Positions 1-11,618 of a stretch of 64,000 nucleotides of DNA are shown piece by piece. How positions within the stretch are numbered: the first letter of the stretch is position 1; each line of letters starts with the position of its first letter. The notes under the pieces are model-generated. The model saw only the letters and a list, made by a program, of their open reading frames with translations. It was not told the DNA's origin and searched no databases. This DNA comes from Ptychodera flava (Eukaryota; Hemichordata; Enteropneusta; Ptychoderidae), in assembly GCF_041260155.1 (NCBI RefSeq), contig NC_091932.1, forward strand, positions 42,482,125-42,546,124, given 5' to 3'. Made by a program: the position numbers and the translations under genes.

Positions 1-1512
1 ACCTGATCTTGATATTTTGTTGTCCATTTAACCGTACATTTCATTTTCTCCTCCTGGACTTTTAGCAAATTCTAAAGGGCATGTCCATTATTGCCTAAAA
101 TAATCAAATTTCTTACAAACATCCCTCACAAACAATTTTTAAGGGACCAAATCACTCATTTTTTACCTTTTCATGAGAACACCTGGAATACTTGCATAAA
201 GTTACATGCTCAGTGCATAAAATAATTATTATGTATAACTTGTAAAGGACATGTATAAGAAATTACGTCTTTACTGAATGTAAACAGACCTTTGTTTGTG
301 ACCTCTGAACAAAATGAACTACGTGTACTCGCATTCAGAGTTTATGGAACAGTACCGGTATATATTAAGCCAAGCATCAGGTGAGAATTGTACACTGAAC
401 TTGATAGAGAGAAGTGCAAGCAGAGTGTAGAGGTTGAATACAGATAATTAGTATTTCAGCATGTTTCAAGTTGTCAAACAGCACAGCTCTTTACATAAAT
501 AAAATCATGAAAAAAGAGTCACTTTTTTCCCTTCAATCTTGAAGATCGCACAGAGAAGAGTGCTTTCATTTTCATTTTACTCAGTAGCGTAGATATCCTT
601 TGCTATCAGTGAAGGTGATACCTTTGTCTGCTTCATGTTACATTTATAGAGGTATATCTTGCTCAGGTAATTAAGTTAGAATTATAATTTCAAAACTTTA
701 CTGATCCTATTTCGATGGGTATATCTTGCTCAAGTAATGTACAATAGAATTTTAATGTTGAAACTTTATTGATGGAAAAATCAACCATAGACATCTTGTG
801 TTAAACTTTGCTTTTCTAATTTTTACTGAGTTATTCAGTATACTAATCACTAACTGTGTACTCATTTTTACTATCAGGTCAGTTTTTATGATCAAAAGGT
901 TTTGAAGTGGTTGCAGAAAATGTGAAATACATTCCACTGTGTAAGGCAAGATTTTGAGAATAATATATTGCACGAATGGATGATGGTATAATGCTGTATA
1001 AAGCATACTGTTGTAAATTATATTAGGGTCAGCCACTATTTTGCTCAATACTATCCAGTGAGCTGATGATTTTAAATACTTTTATTAAAGTGTGCAATTA
1101 CAAAACAAAAGATGGGAGTAAAGGATTAAAAATATTTCAAAAACATGTTTTTCCATTCACAAAGGCTTTTATAGACATTTGTCCAGTTTTCCTTTCCCCC
1201 TAGCAGTATAGCTTTCAGTGCCATGTACATTCTGAATGAATGCTGTAAAGTTGGCAAACTTGGGAATTTGTTAAATATCACAACAGAAATAAATCTTTTT
1301 GCTATAAGGAAAGTCACCTATATAGGCAGATTTGAAGTGCTAAATTATATTTTTTGTTGGTCTACAAGGTCTGGAAAACTTAGTGTTTTTGTCTGTAATC
1401 TCTGTAATAGTTATAATGATTACATTCCAAGAAAAGATGTGAAAAGTGTCATCCTTGATTATCATGATAAGGAGTGTATGACCTTGAGGCTCTCTATGTG
1501 GAATAATCGTGT
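1..1512. other. Non-coding stretch, no gene recognised
   Basis: AT-rich DNA. The short open frames here show no recognisable domain and no paired splice borders. Two similar phrases near 650-740 (a 'ggtatatcttgctca' motif twice) hint at a small local duplication. Nothing else supportable. Confidence 0.5.
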
Positions 1513-1755
1513 TTACCCTTTGAGTGCCAAAGTCAACTTTTGTTGCTTTGATGGAATATATCACCAACAATTTTTTCAGATGTAGACAATTTTTTTTTCA
1601 GATTTTTCCCAAAATTTTGATCAAAAATTGTGGCATATGAAAAGTTGTGGCCATTTGGTCCAAAACTACCAAATAAAATACAGCAAATTCATAAAAATTG
1701 GTAAAATGTTACACTGAAATGTTGGTTGGAAAAATTACAGCACTCTAAGGGTTAA
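1513..1755. mobile_element. MITE with CCCTTTGAGTGC terminal inverted repeats, copy 1
   Basis: The left end reads ACCCTTTGAGTGCC and the right end reads GCACTCTAAGGGTTAA, forming inverted ends of about 14 bp. The interior is AT-rich and non-coding. A second copy at 5579-5801 shares ends and interior, which sets both boundaries. The TTAA at the ends suggests a piggyBac-type target site, but no transposase is present. This copy has lost one intact TTAA and looks slightly older than copy 2. Confidence 0.75.
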
Positions 1756-4700
1756 GCAAGATGTTCATTATGATCAAGATGATCATTACATCGTTGGTGA
1801 TTTTCCATTGAAATTCACAAGTTTTCTGTCTAAGAATAATTTGAAGGATACTGTGTAGCTGTATTCCAATCCCAAACCTGTAGGAAACTGTCTAGCATTT
1901 TGACAAAATAAATGTCATTGAGTGGGATTGTGGGTTTATTTAAGTTCCAATAAACATATCTGCATCAACACATAAATTTTAGGAGTTGATTAATTATTTT
2001 GAATGTTTTTGTGATTTTCTCAGGGCTATTCTGAGTCAATACACTGTTTTGGTAGAGTACGGCAAAGAAACCCTTGATCTAGTACACTGCCTGAGTTTGA
2101 ACAGGTTATCACCTGAATCCTAAAATACAGTTTGTAGATTTATGAATCTCTTTAGTTCAATACCCAAGTAGGGTGTTGTGCTCTTGAACCAGGCACTTCA
2201 TTCCCAATTGCTTAATTGTAGTATGATGAGTATTGGATACCTTTAATCAAGCTTAATCCTGTTAGATAACGGGCAGCCAACACAGCTGGTAGTGCAAAAG
2301 TTATTCACTTGCAATTCTTGATTGGCAGGTAATTTCATTTGGTGCATTTAGGCAAATTTTCACCATCGGCAGGAGGGAAGAGTCAGAGGGGCACGGAGGG
2401 GCAGGCAGTTTTGTCATATCAGTGGTAGGGAATTTTCATTCTACTGCTGCCCAGTTGGTGACTTAAAAAACACCTAGAGGGTGAGTAGGAAGTGCTTTTA
2501 GGTTGTTTTCGTGAGTTTGCAGATGAACAGGGTACAATCATGTGGACAAGACATGGCAGTGGTAACTTTTATAGTCAGGTGAGAGTAGGGGTTTTAGATA
2601 GGGAAAAGGGAAGCAGGGTGGTAATTTCCCTAGTTGGGAGCACAGGGAATAGAGTAATCTTGTTGTTGTCATTGTTGTTGTTGTTATTGTTGTTGTTGAT
2701 GGTGATGATGATGATGACGATAATAAAAAATATTAAAAAACAATGTGTCATTCCTTGCTGTTGTTTGTCGATGTTGTAGATAATTGTAAAAGAAAACCGT
2801 AATCGTGACCAAAAAACGACGTAGGTTGCCCAACGTCACTCCCAGAGAAACAAGAGTGACAAAAGTAAATAAGGTCTGAAACTGAAGGTACTGGAGGTCA
2901 ACTTTAGGAACAGCCTTAGCAGAGGAATGATTCAACACAGTCCTTCATGGTTTCAGCAGGTCTGCCAATATGTATCAGTTTATGAACAAGTACAGGAAAT
3001 GACTCAAGGTCAGTGGAGTAGCCTGTTTCAGTCACTGCCACCACTCCTACACATAGTAGGTACACTGCATACAAATAGGTTAGAGATTACAGAAACTCCA
3101 ACTCAGATGTGTGGGCTGTTTCAGTTAATGCCACCACTCCCGCACATTTGCAGGATTTGCCCTTTTTCTTACCTCATTTGCATATTCTTGACACTGACAT
3201 GTTCATTTGAACAATGTCACATCTCAACGCCTGGGTCTACCTCAGTACACCAAATACTGTGATGGTAGGTGCGGCAGTTTAGGGGCTTTTGCGTGTGACG
3301 GACATAACCGCACATACATACAGACATACCGGTACATACATACACACAAACATACAGATGCCATCGACTCACCATATAAGCTCTTTTTGGTGTTTATATA
3401 CATACCAAATATGGGGTAAAAACATAATAGTTACAATTATCAAAATCAGCAGATTAGCTGTTCCTGATTAAAGGCATATACCTCACTTGCACTATTATTT
3501 TTGATACTGACATGTTCATTTGCAACTGTTTGAATTCAGACCAGGTGATGAAAGCAGCACAAAACACCTATCCTGATACAATTTCAATGAGCTGCCTAGT
3601 CATCTTACAACTTACAAACACTGACATTAGATAGATTTCTCATCCATAGGCCGACAGTTCAAGACATGGTCCTCTTTGACTTGGATTTTTTGTTTCTTTG
3701 CTCAAATTTCAGAAATTTTATATGTCCTCTTTAGATGACTGGCAAATATGGACAATGAAAAGCAACAGACTTTAGTCATACTCTGAGGTGACTTAAAACT
3801 TGTTAATATGAATTCCTATTTCATTTTCATCCATTGCATTATTTCAATGTTGTCTGTCTATCACTTCAACATTTTAAGATTCAATTATGGATTTATTCAA
3901 GAACTTATATTTGAAGAAAACTTTTTTTCCCTAAAATCATATATCATTATGTTTTTCCTTTATTTTTAACATGAGAAATAAATATTAAAGTATTTTAATT
4001 CAGTTTCTTATCATTGTCATTGCACAGACGGGACGCTCGCATCTAAAAAAACAGTACACTTTTTTGGGCTCTTTCTGCACTGATAATATGCAATCTAACG
4101 TAGTTATATCAGATATAATCAGACATTACATAACGCTTGGTCAACAACTTCAGATACCAATAGCTTGGCCGGTACTACTTTATGCCAAGGTATTGTACAG
4201 TGAAGCGGCACAAACTCAATCTCATGTAAACCTTGACAGCAGTATTATTATTTCAGGACATCGGAATTTGTTCCTACTTTTATTAATTTGAACTAAAATA
4301 TGGCTTGTAGTATATTTATAGGTCCTAATCTGTGAAAATTAGGGTACAATGTTTAAAGAAGTTCAAGGTGAACGATTATCTGTATGAGTGAAGTGTGTAA
4401 GGCAGAGATGTCTTCCCTGTACACCCACTTAATCGCTATCTCTAATCACATATTGCAAACAGCTTACGAGATGGCAAATAACTTTAATTAGGAGCTCCGT
4501 ACCCCTTCAAACCCCTATTTCAAGGGGTGAATGTGCATTGAATATGCACTGTTTTTAGATGGAAACGTCCCCTAATGATGATAACTACTGCTCCTTTACA
4601 CATTAAAATTTGACAATTTTTGTAGTATTGTTTGTGCAATCAGGTAAATTGTTATAGAATGATCATGTAAGCATATTATTGTATGCATACACATTCTTTA

Positions 4701-5578
4701 GTACACTACTGAGTTATGTGATTGAACAGTCTATCTCCTGGAACTAAATATAACATCAATGTTTCTAATCAACGATGTAGATGCAAACTTAAATCTGATA
4801 AGATTTTGATGTAATATACATTCTTAATCATAAAATTATCACCTTCAAACATTAAATTCTTCAGAAAATCAAAAAGTACAGATTTTTGGCTGCAGGTGCC
4901 AATAAACAATCAAAGTGAACACATATGTGAATGAGTGTTATCTGATTATGTACAAAACAAACATCAGGCCACAGAGTTTATAATTTGTCAGGTCCCCCAC
5001 CATTCTAGACTCTACAATCTCTGGTGCTGAATTCATCAGTGTTGTATTCTATATTAGTGTCTGCTCTATGTGGTAGACTCTTGCATAGCCTGGAGTTGCA
5101 AAGCACTCACTCAAGATGTTGCAGCACTTTTGTGTGAGGTCAAAACGACAAAACTTGACAGCTCAAGCAGATGTCAACAGTCCAGATTGTTTTAGGGGTT
5201 TGGTTTCATCCTCAAAATTGACTATAAGAACAATGTAATGCTTGCTTCAAGTCTTGTATAAAGGATTTTGAAAAAAACCCAGCATGAATACCAGTATATT
5301 CTTCCTTACTATAACATTGACATCAATGACTTTTAATCTCTCCACTGGTCAGGTCATCTCAAATTATAACAAAACAAGATGAGAAAATATTCCAAATACA
5401 TCACTTTATTAGAAAATTTAAAAATATTAAATACGTCACAATCAAGTCTGGTCAAAGAGGATGTTTTTTCTATTTCTGTGTACAACCCTGATGATATATA
5501 AATGTTCACTGCTGGACAAAACAATTAAACAGAGTACACTGATACAGCCATATACCTGTTGGTGAGTGTTCAGAACAT
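1756..5578. other. Non-coding stretch with simple repeats only
   Basis: No exon supported. A GTT/GAT microsatellite lies near 2655-2722 and a short ACAT/ACAG-rich simple repeat near 3300-3360. The reading frames over these are artefacts of the repeats. The rest is unique-looking AT-rich sequence. Confidence 0.5.
2655..2722. repeat. Trinucleotide microsatellite (GTT then GAT)
   Basis: Runs of TTG/TTA followed by GATGATGATGAT. They translate to poly-Leu on one strand and His/Gln runs on the other, which explains the short open frames over it. Confidence 0.9.
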
Positions 5579-5801
5579 TTAACCCTTTGAGTGCCAAAGT
5601 CAATTTTTTTTGCCTTTATAAAATGTACCCAGTCAATTTTTTTCAGATTTTTGCCAAAATTTTGATAAAAAATTGTAGCCAATGAAATGTGATATCCATT
5701 TGGTCCAAAATTATTTTAAAAATTATAGAAAAATTCGTAAAAACTGGTAAAATGTTGCACTTAAATTTTGGTGTGAAAAATTACAGCACTCAAAGGGTTA
5801 A
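5579..5801. mobile_element. MITE with CCCTTTGAGTGC terminal inverted repeats, copy 2 (TTAA flanked)
   Basis: This is the better-preserved copy of the element at 1513-1755. It starts TTAACCCTTTGAGTGCC and ends GCACTCAAAGGGTTAA, so the ends are near-perfect inverted repeats inside or including TTAA. Length is about 223 bp. There is no coding capacity, so it would depend on a transposase supplied elsewhere; TTAA use is typical of piggyBac-like enzymes, which is inference here. Confidence 0.8.
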
Positions 5802-6984
5802 AACTAAATCAGAAACTCAAGCTCTGAAGTTTATATCGCATTTAATGTATGAACGAAATAGTTGGAAGAATTCAACGTTGGGGGCGCTATACACCGGAGC
5901 CCGGCAGCTCCATATCCAGTCATGTCAACTATCAACGAAGTATCCAGGCCCTATATTTCGCCCTTCAAACGGAATTTAATACGTAAAAACTATCGCAGCT
6001 GTGTTTCTGCCACTTATGACAATTTACTAAAGTTTAATACAACAATGTAAGAACCAAAGAAATGTTTGGACACCAGACTGAGGAATTAAAGATCTGCATC
6101 TGTCTGTCAACAAAATATAGAAGCTTTTGGCATATATGTGCTGATTTCGATGCTAATTTATTCAATTGTTGGGGGTGTCTTTTGGTCTAAAGTACGCAAC
6201 CACTACTAAAAACAAATATCCATACATTGATTTTAACTTCGCGCAATGAATTTCCCTGCTGCGGGGCATTTCCCTCTAAATCACAGTAGAACTGACAGCG
6301 CGTTGAAGCGTTCTCTGTGCGCGGACTACAGCTCTCATGATGCTCCTAATTCCAGTGCACGAAGCCTGTTACACAGAGAATTGAGATTATAAAATTAGAA
6401 TGATTTTGATAAATCGTCACGAATAAAAACTATACGCCTTCGATACTGACTTCTTCATCTCAAAAGTAATGTTACATTCCACAGGGAAAATTAAATTAGT
6501 ACTATATGTGTGTACTCTGAAACACCGGTGCACTCTGAACTACCCTAACCCCTGAACATTTCGTCACGGGTTAACTTTTAGAACTACCGTGTACATATAC
6601 CAAATTTTACCATCCTCTTTAAATCACAAAAAGCAGTCGGGGAAAAACATGAAGTGAAGATCTTGACAGATCCTCTCGGCGTTATGCCGCAGAAAACAGT
6701 AAAGTTGAGTTGACTTACGGTCCCTCTACCAGAGTTTATTATCATGATACATTTAGAAAACACCTATAAAACGATAAACGATACTAAAAAAATGTCCTTG
6801 TTACGATACAAATGTCAACATATGAATAATTAAACAACAGTGCAAAGCTGATATTAAAATCGTCCTTACTGCCCCTAATATCTGTTGAAGAGCTGAATCG
6901 ATCATTCTCCAAGTACGTCATGTCTCAGGTGCATGTAGCTTTGTGATAGCGCCCTCTCCAGAACCACAGTCATAGTTCATCGCG
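5802..6984. other. Gene-free stretch; possible promoter-side DNA before the 6985 exon
   Basis: No coding frame recognised. CpG density rises around 6235-6400 and again near 6890-6990, just before the candidate first exon at 6985. That would suit a 5' flank or promoter, but no defined core promoter motif is convincing. Confidence 0.35.
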
Positions 6985-7107
6985 ATGGCGTCGGGTCAAC
7001 ATCGTGTCTGTAGGACATTGGATATAATGACTTATGTCGGCGTAATTTTGGTTCGTCAATTGGTAAACTTGAAACCATACATAACAGAGATAACAGTGAA
7101 TATGCAG
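6985..7107 (+). CDS. Candidate first coding exon, unknown membrane-associated protein
   Basis: An ATG in a reasonable context (atcgcgATGG) opens 41 codons that end exactly at CAG|GTAATT, a good splice donor in phase 0. The peptide begins MASGQHRVCRTL and has a hydrophobic stretch (residues about 14-25) that could be a signal anchor or membrane segment. It is preceded by a CpG-richer flank. I do not recognise the protein and could not find a matching next exon, so the gene is incomplete. It could be a chance frame. The NHL exon at 7723-8529 lies on the other strand downstream. Confidence 0.35.
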
Positions 7108-7722
7108 GTAATTTTTTAAAACATTGTTTCACACACACAACTGTTGATTCGCCATTCTCTACGAGTTGAGATGTGATGGGATCGGTTGTGTAATCAGTAA
7201 GCTTGCATTGCAGAACACACCTCTTGACAAAATGACTCAAATATTTCATTACAAATTCTCGTAAACAACTCACTTTTGGTATATTTGTATCGAAGACATG
7301 AAGTGACAGCTATGTTGAATATTTCAGTTCAAAATTCTGTTTGGAAATGCTGAAAACAACCCCCATATTGATTTGTTGACATGACTCATGTGTTGTGATG
7401 TTGACAAATCACCGTCGATTGTCACACACTTCTTGTCAAATTTCCTCGATTTTTTCACTGAAAATGCTTCTGAAATTATTAAATTCCATCATGTTCAAAC
7501 TCTAGAGAAGTAGTGACAACAACTTTGAATATTTTGCCCCCAAAATATCGGTTCTAAATGCGAGAAATGACCGATTATTAGTTTGGATGGTAATGTAAAC
7601 AGTGCAGTTCGATCGTTTCGTCACGCTTGAGTGACGATTAAAATTAGCGCGTCAAAACTTTTGAACAAATTTCAATATTTTGATGAAATTTAGACATTTA
7701 CACATCATCTTGGTGTTTCTGT
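7108..7722. other. Gene-free stretch between the candidate exon and the NHL exon
   Basis: Possibly intron of the 6985 gene and 3' UTR or flank of the NHL gene on the minus strand. No clear polyadenylation signal or exon identified. Confidence 0.4.
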
Positions 7723-8529
7723 CTACTTAGAAAATACATAGATTTCATCGCTGGGATATCCTCTAACAGCAATTCTATCACCGTCGGCGGTCACTGCCAT
7801 GTACCAGGGATTTTTCACTTTAACCTTGGAAAAGATGACAAATCCAAGTCCCATCTCGACTCCAAATCGAAATCCTATCATTCCAATCACAAACATAAAC
7901 ATGATCAGCGCCATCAACGGCAATGCTCCATGGGTGCCTCAGCTGACTATCGCCGGTACCGTAGTGACCGTATTGGTACAAGTAATTCAAGTCAGTGTCA
8001 AAACACTTGATGCAGTGATTGTAACCGTCAGACACCATGATGACATCCCTACTGTTGACAGCGACAAAGCCAGGCCAGTCAAATTGTGTCTCACGATTAC
8101 CTCGACGACCAAACTCTGAAATGTACTGTCCAGTCTGGCTGTACTTCAGGACGCGGTGACCTTTGACATCTGTGACAATAACAAACCCCTTCACAAGAGC
8201 AATGCACCGGGGATCTGAGTCTGCAGGTAGGGTAATTATTCTGATAACTTTATTATTTTGATCACAAACAACTATTTGCACATTACTCTTATCAAGGATG
8301 AAGTAGAGGTTGTCCTGAGAGACAGCAATGGACTGTGGCTTGAATGGCTTGGCAAACTGACCACTGAAACTGCCCAACTCCTTTTCACATGTGTAATCTT
8401 GATTCAGTATGTGTACAAGATTGTTGTCTCTGTCACACACCAAAAGTTTATCATTGTGGAATGCCAAACCTCTCACATCTTTGAACATCTGTCCTTGATG
8501 ACCCTTCAGAGTTCTTCTTGACCAATGCC
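7723..8529 (-). CDS. Terminal exon of an NHL-repeat (TRIM-NHL-like) beta-propeller protein
   Basis: Six NHL-type blades are readable on the minus strand: they begin near GLAFHND, QSIAVSQDN, CIALVKGF, PGFVAVNSRD, WSIAVDGADHVYVCDWNDRI and WYMAVTADGDRIAV, each with the hydrophobic-Asp-x-x-N/G pattern of the family. In TRIM2/3/32/71-type proteins such propellers bind RNA or partner proteins. The exon starts after a consensus acceptor (tgacctttcAG at 8530-8531), entering in intron phase 1. The first five blades are in one frame, ended by a TAA at about 7820. Blade six is in the next frame to the TAG at 7723, so one extra base near 7820 splits it. That could be a real truncation, allele or sequence error. 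RING, B-box and coiled-coil exons are not visible upstream, so the gene is partial or decayed. Confidence 0.8.
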
Positions 8530-8886
8530 CTGAAAGGTCAAAGGTCAAAACAGGATAAGTAAAACAAATAGAAATGCAGTGACAACAAGGCTGCACACTG
8601 GAGTTGATAGATATATCCTGACGCTGAAAACAGACATGGATTCACATTAAACTAAATTACAAAGTCAACCATTCACCCAAACTTTTTAGTTATTTATTAT
8701 TGTCATTTCATTAATTTTAACATTGTTTCACCATGGCAACACAATAAGTTACTGTTCTGTCAAAGACAGTCATTTCTACATTTAATCAAGAACACAGCTT
8801 TTGATGTGTAGTTTATTGACCATATGTGATTATTAACCTTATTCTAATGAAGGGGACTTTGTCTGGTGTACTTGATTTGATGACCA

Positions 8887-9890
8887 TCATGCTGCCATAG
8901 CAACACTTTTCATAGATTTTGGTTCAAAAATTGTCTCTTGATCTTCTGTGTTTGGTCCTGAAAGGTCAAAGGTCAAAGCAAGGTAAATAGAACAGATCTG
9001 TGTTGACAATCTCAAATACCTTGGAACTTTGAACAAACATTGACACAAAATAAATTGCAATGTTATGATAAATATACAGCCATCCTTTTTGATGTATCTA
9101 TTATCATAGTTTTTTAGTTTTAATGCCTCTTTACCATGGCAACACAATGAATTAAAGTTTTTATCATAAATAGACTTTTCCAATGTTTTACACAACCCAG
9201 CTTTTAATTGTATTATTGATTACACTTACTATTGTTGTATTGTGGTACACTACTTTCCAAATATGGTTAATTTAGTGAAAGCCATGTTACCATAGCAACA
9301 CAATATGTTAATGGACTGCCAAATGTAGCCATTTCCAATTTAATAAACAACACAGCTTTAAATATGTAGTTTAAATAATTGTCTTTGATTAACATATAGT
9401 GATGAAGGGGTCTTTGCCATGATTGTACTTAATTTGATGACCAGCATGCTGCCATAGCAACACTTTTGATAGATTTTGGTTCAAAAATTTCACCTGAATG
9501 ATCTTCAGTGTTTTGCCCAGAAAGGTCAAAGGTCAAAGCAAGATGAACAGAACAAGCAACAGATCTGTGTTGACAATCTGACAGTACCGTAATTCAAATA
9601 CCTTGGAACTTTGAACAAATATTGACATAAATTAAATTGATCTGTCATGATAATTATACAGCCAAGCTTTTTGATGTAACTATTATCATAGTTTTTTAGT
9701 TTAAATGCCTCTTTACCATGGCAACACAATGAATTAAAGTTTTTATCATAAATAGACTTTTCCAATGTTTTACACAACCCAGCTTTTAATTGTATTATTG
9801 ATTACACTTACTATTGTTGTATTGCGGTACACTACTTTCCAAATATGTTTAATGTAATGAATGCCATGTTGCCATAGCAACACATTTATA
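8887..9890. repeat. Two-copy tandem duplication in the flank/intron of the NHL gene
   Basis: About 8887-9306 and 9445-9885 are clearly homologous (for example ccatggcaacacaatgaatt in both, and the same 'gacttttccaatgttttaca' phrase). The duplicated piece includes a 'gaaaggtcaaaggtcaaa' stretch that also forms the acceptor of the NHL exon at 8530. So the acceptor-side sequence has been copied twice upstream of the real exon. The copies differ by small indels and substitutions, suggesting moderate age. Confidence 0.8.
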
Positions 9891-11538
9891 GACTTTGGTT
9901 CAAAAGTTCTCATCTGTGTATATCTGCTCTATTTGCTCAGCTACATCAAAAATACTTTCAAAATTAATTTAGGATAATGCCAAGCTATTGTTCAACATGC
10001 CACATTGTTTGACTCTACCAATGATAGATGATGGTAAAATACCATTTTGGTGAAAAAACAATATTTCTGTTTTATTAAGCTTTCAAGTCACTCTCGATGT
10101 CATAATTTTAAATTTACAAATAATTCCACAGGTAGATACCAGTTTTTCTTAAATAATGTTTTCAATTCGCAGCACTTTCTTATCTGCATGATTAAACTGG
10201 TGAAAAAAGTTAGTTTGCCATTTTGAGTGCTTTTATCGACATTGGTTCAAAAATTCTCATTTGGTTCAGTCTGAGTGAAAATTTTTCAAAATGTTTATCA
10301 GCAAGTACATTGTATACCCTTATCGCCTGAATTAAAATAAGTATTTTATACCTGTTCACAACACAGTGCATATCCCTGATTCTTTGGAAGTGTTAATGAT
10401 TAAGTTACATATCATCATAACCAGTATTAAATTTTCTATTAAATTTTCTTCTGTTTTCTTCTGTTTTCTTCTGTTTCACTCAGACTGTTTAACAACAATG
10501 TAACAAATCTTTGCAAATTGTAATGTCTAATTTGCATAAATGTATCAAATTTCAAACTTGAGCACTACTGGTATATACCATGAAGGTATAGGGTCTTTCT
10601 TTATACCTCCATGTATATACACATAAAAATGTCTTTTTTATCTTGCAAGTTATCTTTTTATCTGTCCGTCATCAAAAAAACTCACTGACTCACTGTCACA
10701 AAAAAAAGCAATTTGATGCCTAGCTGCACACTGTCCGGATTCCACAATTTATAAAGTTTCCTTGCAAAACTGTTGTGTAAGCAGAAGAAAACAACTAGCT
10801 GCAGAGTATGAATATTCAGTTACAGCTGATCACATCATTAGAAAGGCCAGGAAATCTCCTTTCCAATTATCATTACATTACACCCCCTGTAAAAGGAACT
10901 GAGTATTCCAATTGGGTGCAAAGTTCATCTACATTGTATGTGCAGTTCGCCCATGAGGGCACCCTCTATTTCCTACACATTTATTTGCAGTTAGGAAGGA
11001 AAGGGTTTTAATGGTTACATGTAATAACAAAATACAGTTAATTGTCATTACAAATATATTTTTGCAATTATGTAATGCAAGTATCCAAAAACCCCTTAGA
11101 CTACTCCAAAAACCCCTTAGACAACTCCAAAAAGTTAGTAACATTGTTTCAATATCACTATATCGTGTACTAATTTCACAGTTGGTCATTTCCAATTCTT
11201 TGAACTGATAAAATTGTTTTGATTTTTAAAGTTCACTTCAAATGATTTATTTCAACAGATAACTGTCTTGTCTCAAACTAATATCAACTTTATTTATTAC
11301 CATGATTCCTTTTGTCCCTGTTACATAACAGTTACAAGTAATATGATGGTGTCAGACTGCATTGAAGCTGGATATTATGTGGAATAGCTGTCATTTTATG
11401 TAAGTACAATTCAAAATTTATTTTCAACAGATTAAGGATACATGTATATAGCCTGCAGGAGAAGATTTTCCCATTTTGTGTAGTGATTTACTTAAAATAA
11501 GTGTCTTCCCAAACCAAAATTGGTCACATTTTTAATTT
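9886..11538. other. Non-coding stretch with one large hairpin
   Basis: No exon supported. Near 10568-10620 a gtatata...tatac arm pair folds into a hairpin followed by an AT-rich run and a tctgtccgtcatc motif, which recalls the ends of the tandem-repeat elements elsewhere in the window. A triplet repetition of 'ttctgttttc' lies near 10445-10475 and a doubled 'aaaaccccttaga' near 11088-11115. Confidence 0.45.
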
Positions 11539-11585
11539 TTAGGGTTTCGAGACCACGGGTCCGAAACCCTCTAGTAATCGTTCCG

Positions 11586-11618
<33 letters not shown>

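Noticed and set aside
2492-2938. Short proteins with poly-Leu or poly-His/Gln
   Set aside because: Produced by the GTT/GAT microsatellite at 2655-2722.
8887-8957. Extra NHL-gene exon after the acceptor-like site at 8957
   Set aside because: No donor follows before a stop, and the sequence is duplicated at about 9450-9520 where the acceptor is lost. Kept only as a finding to test.
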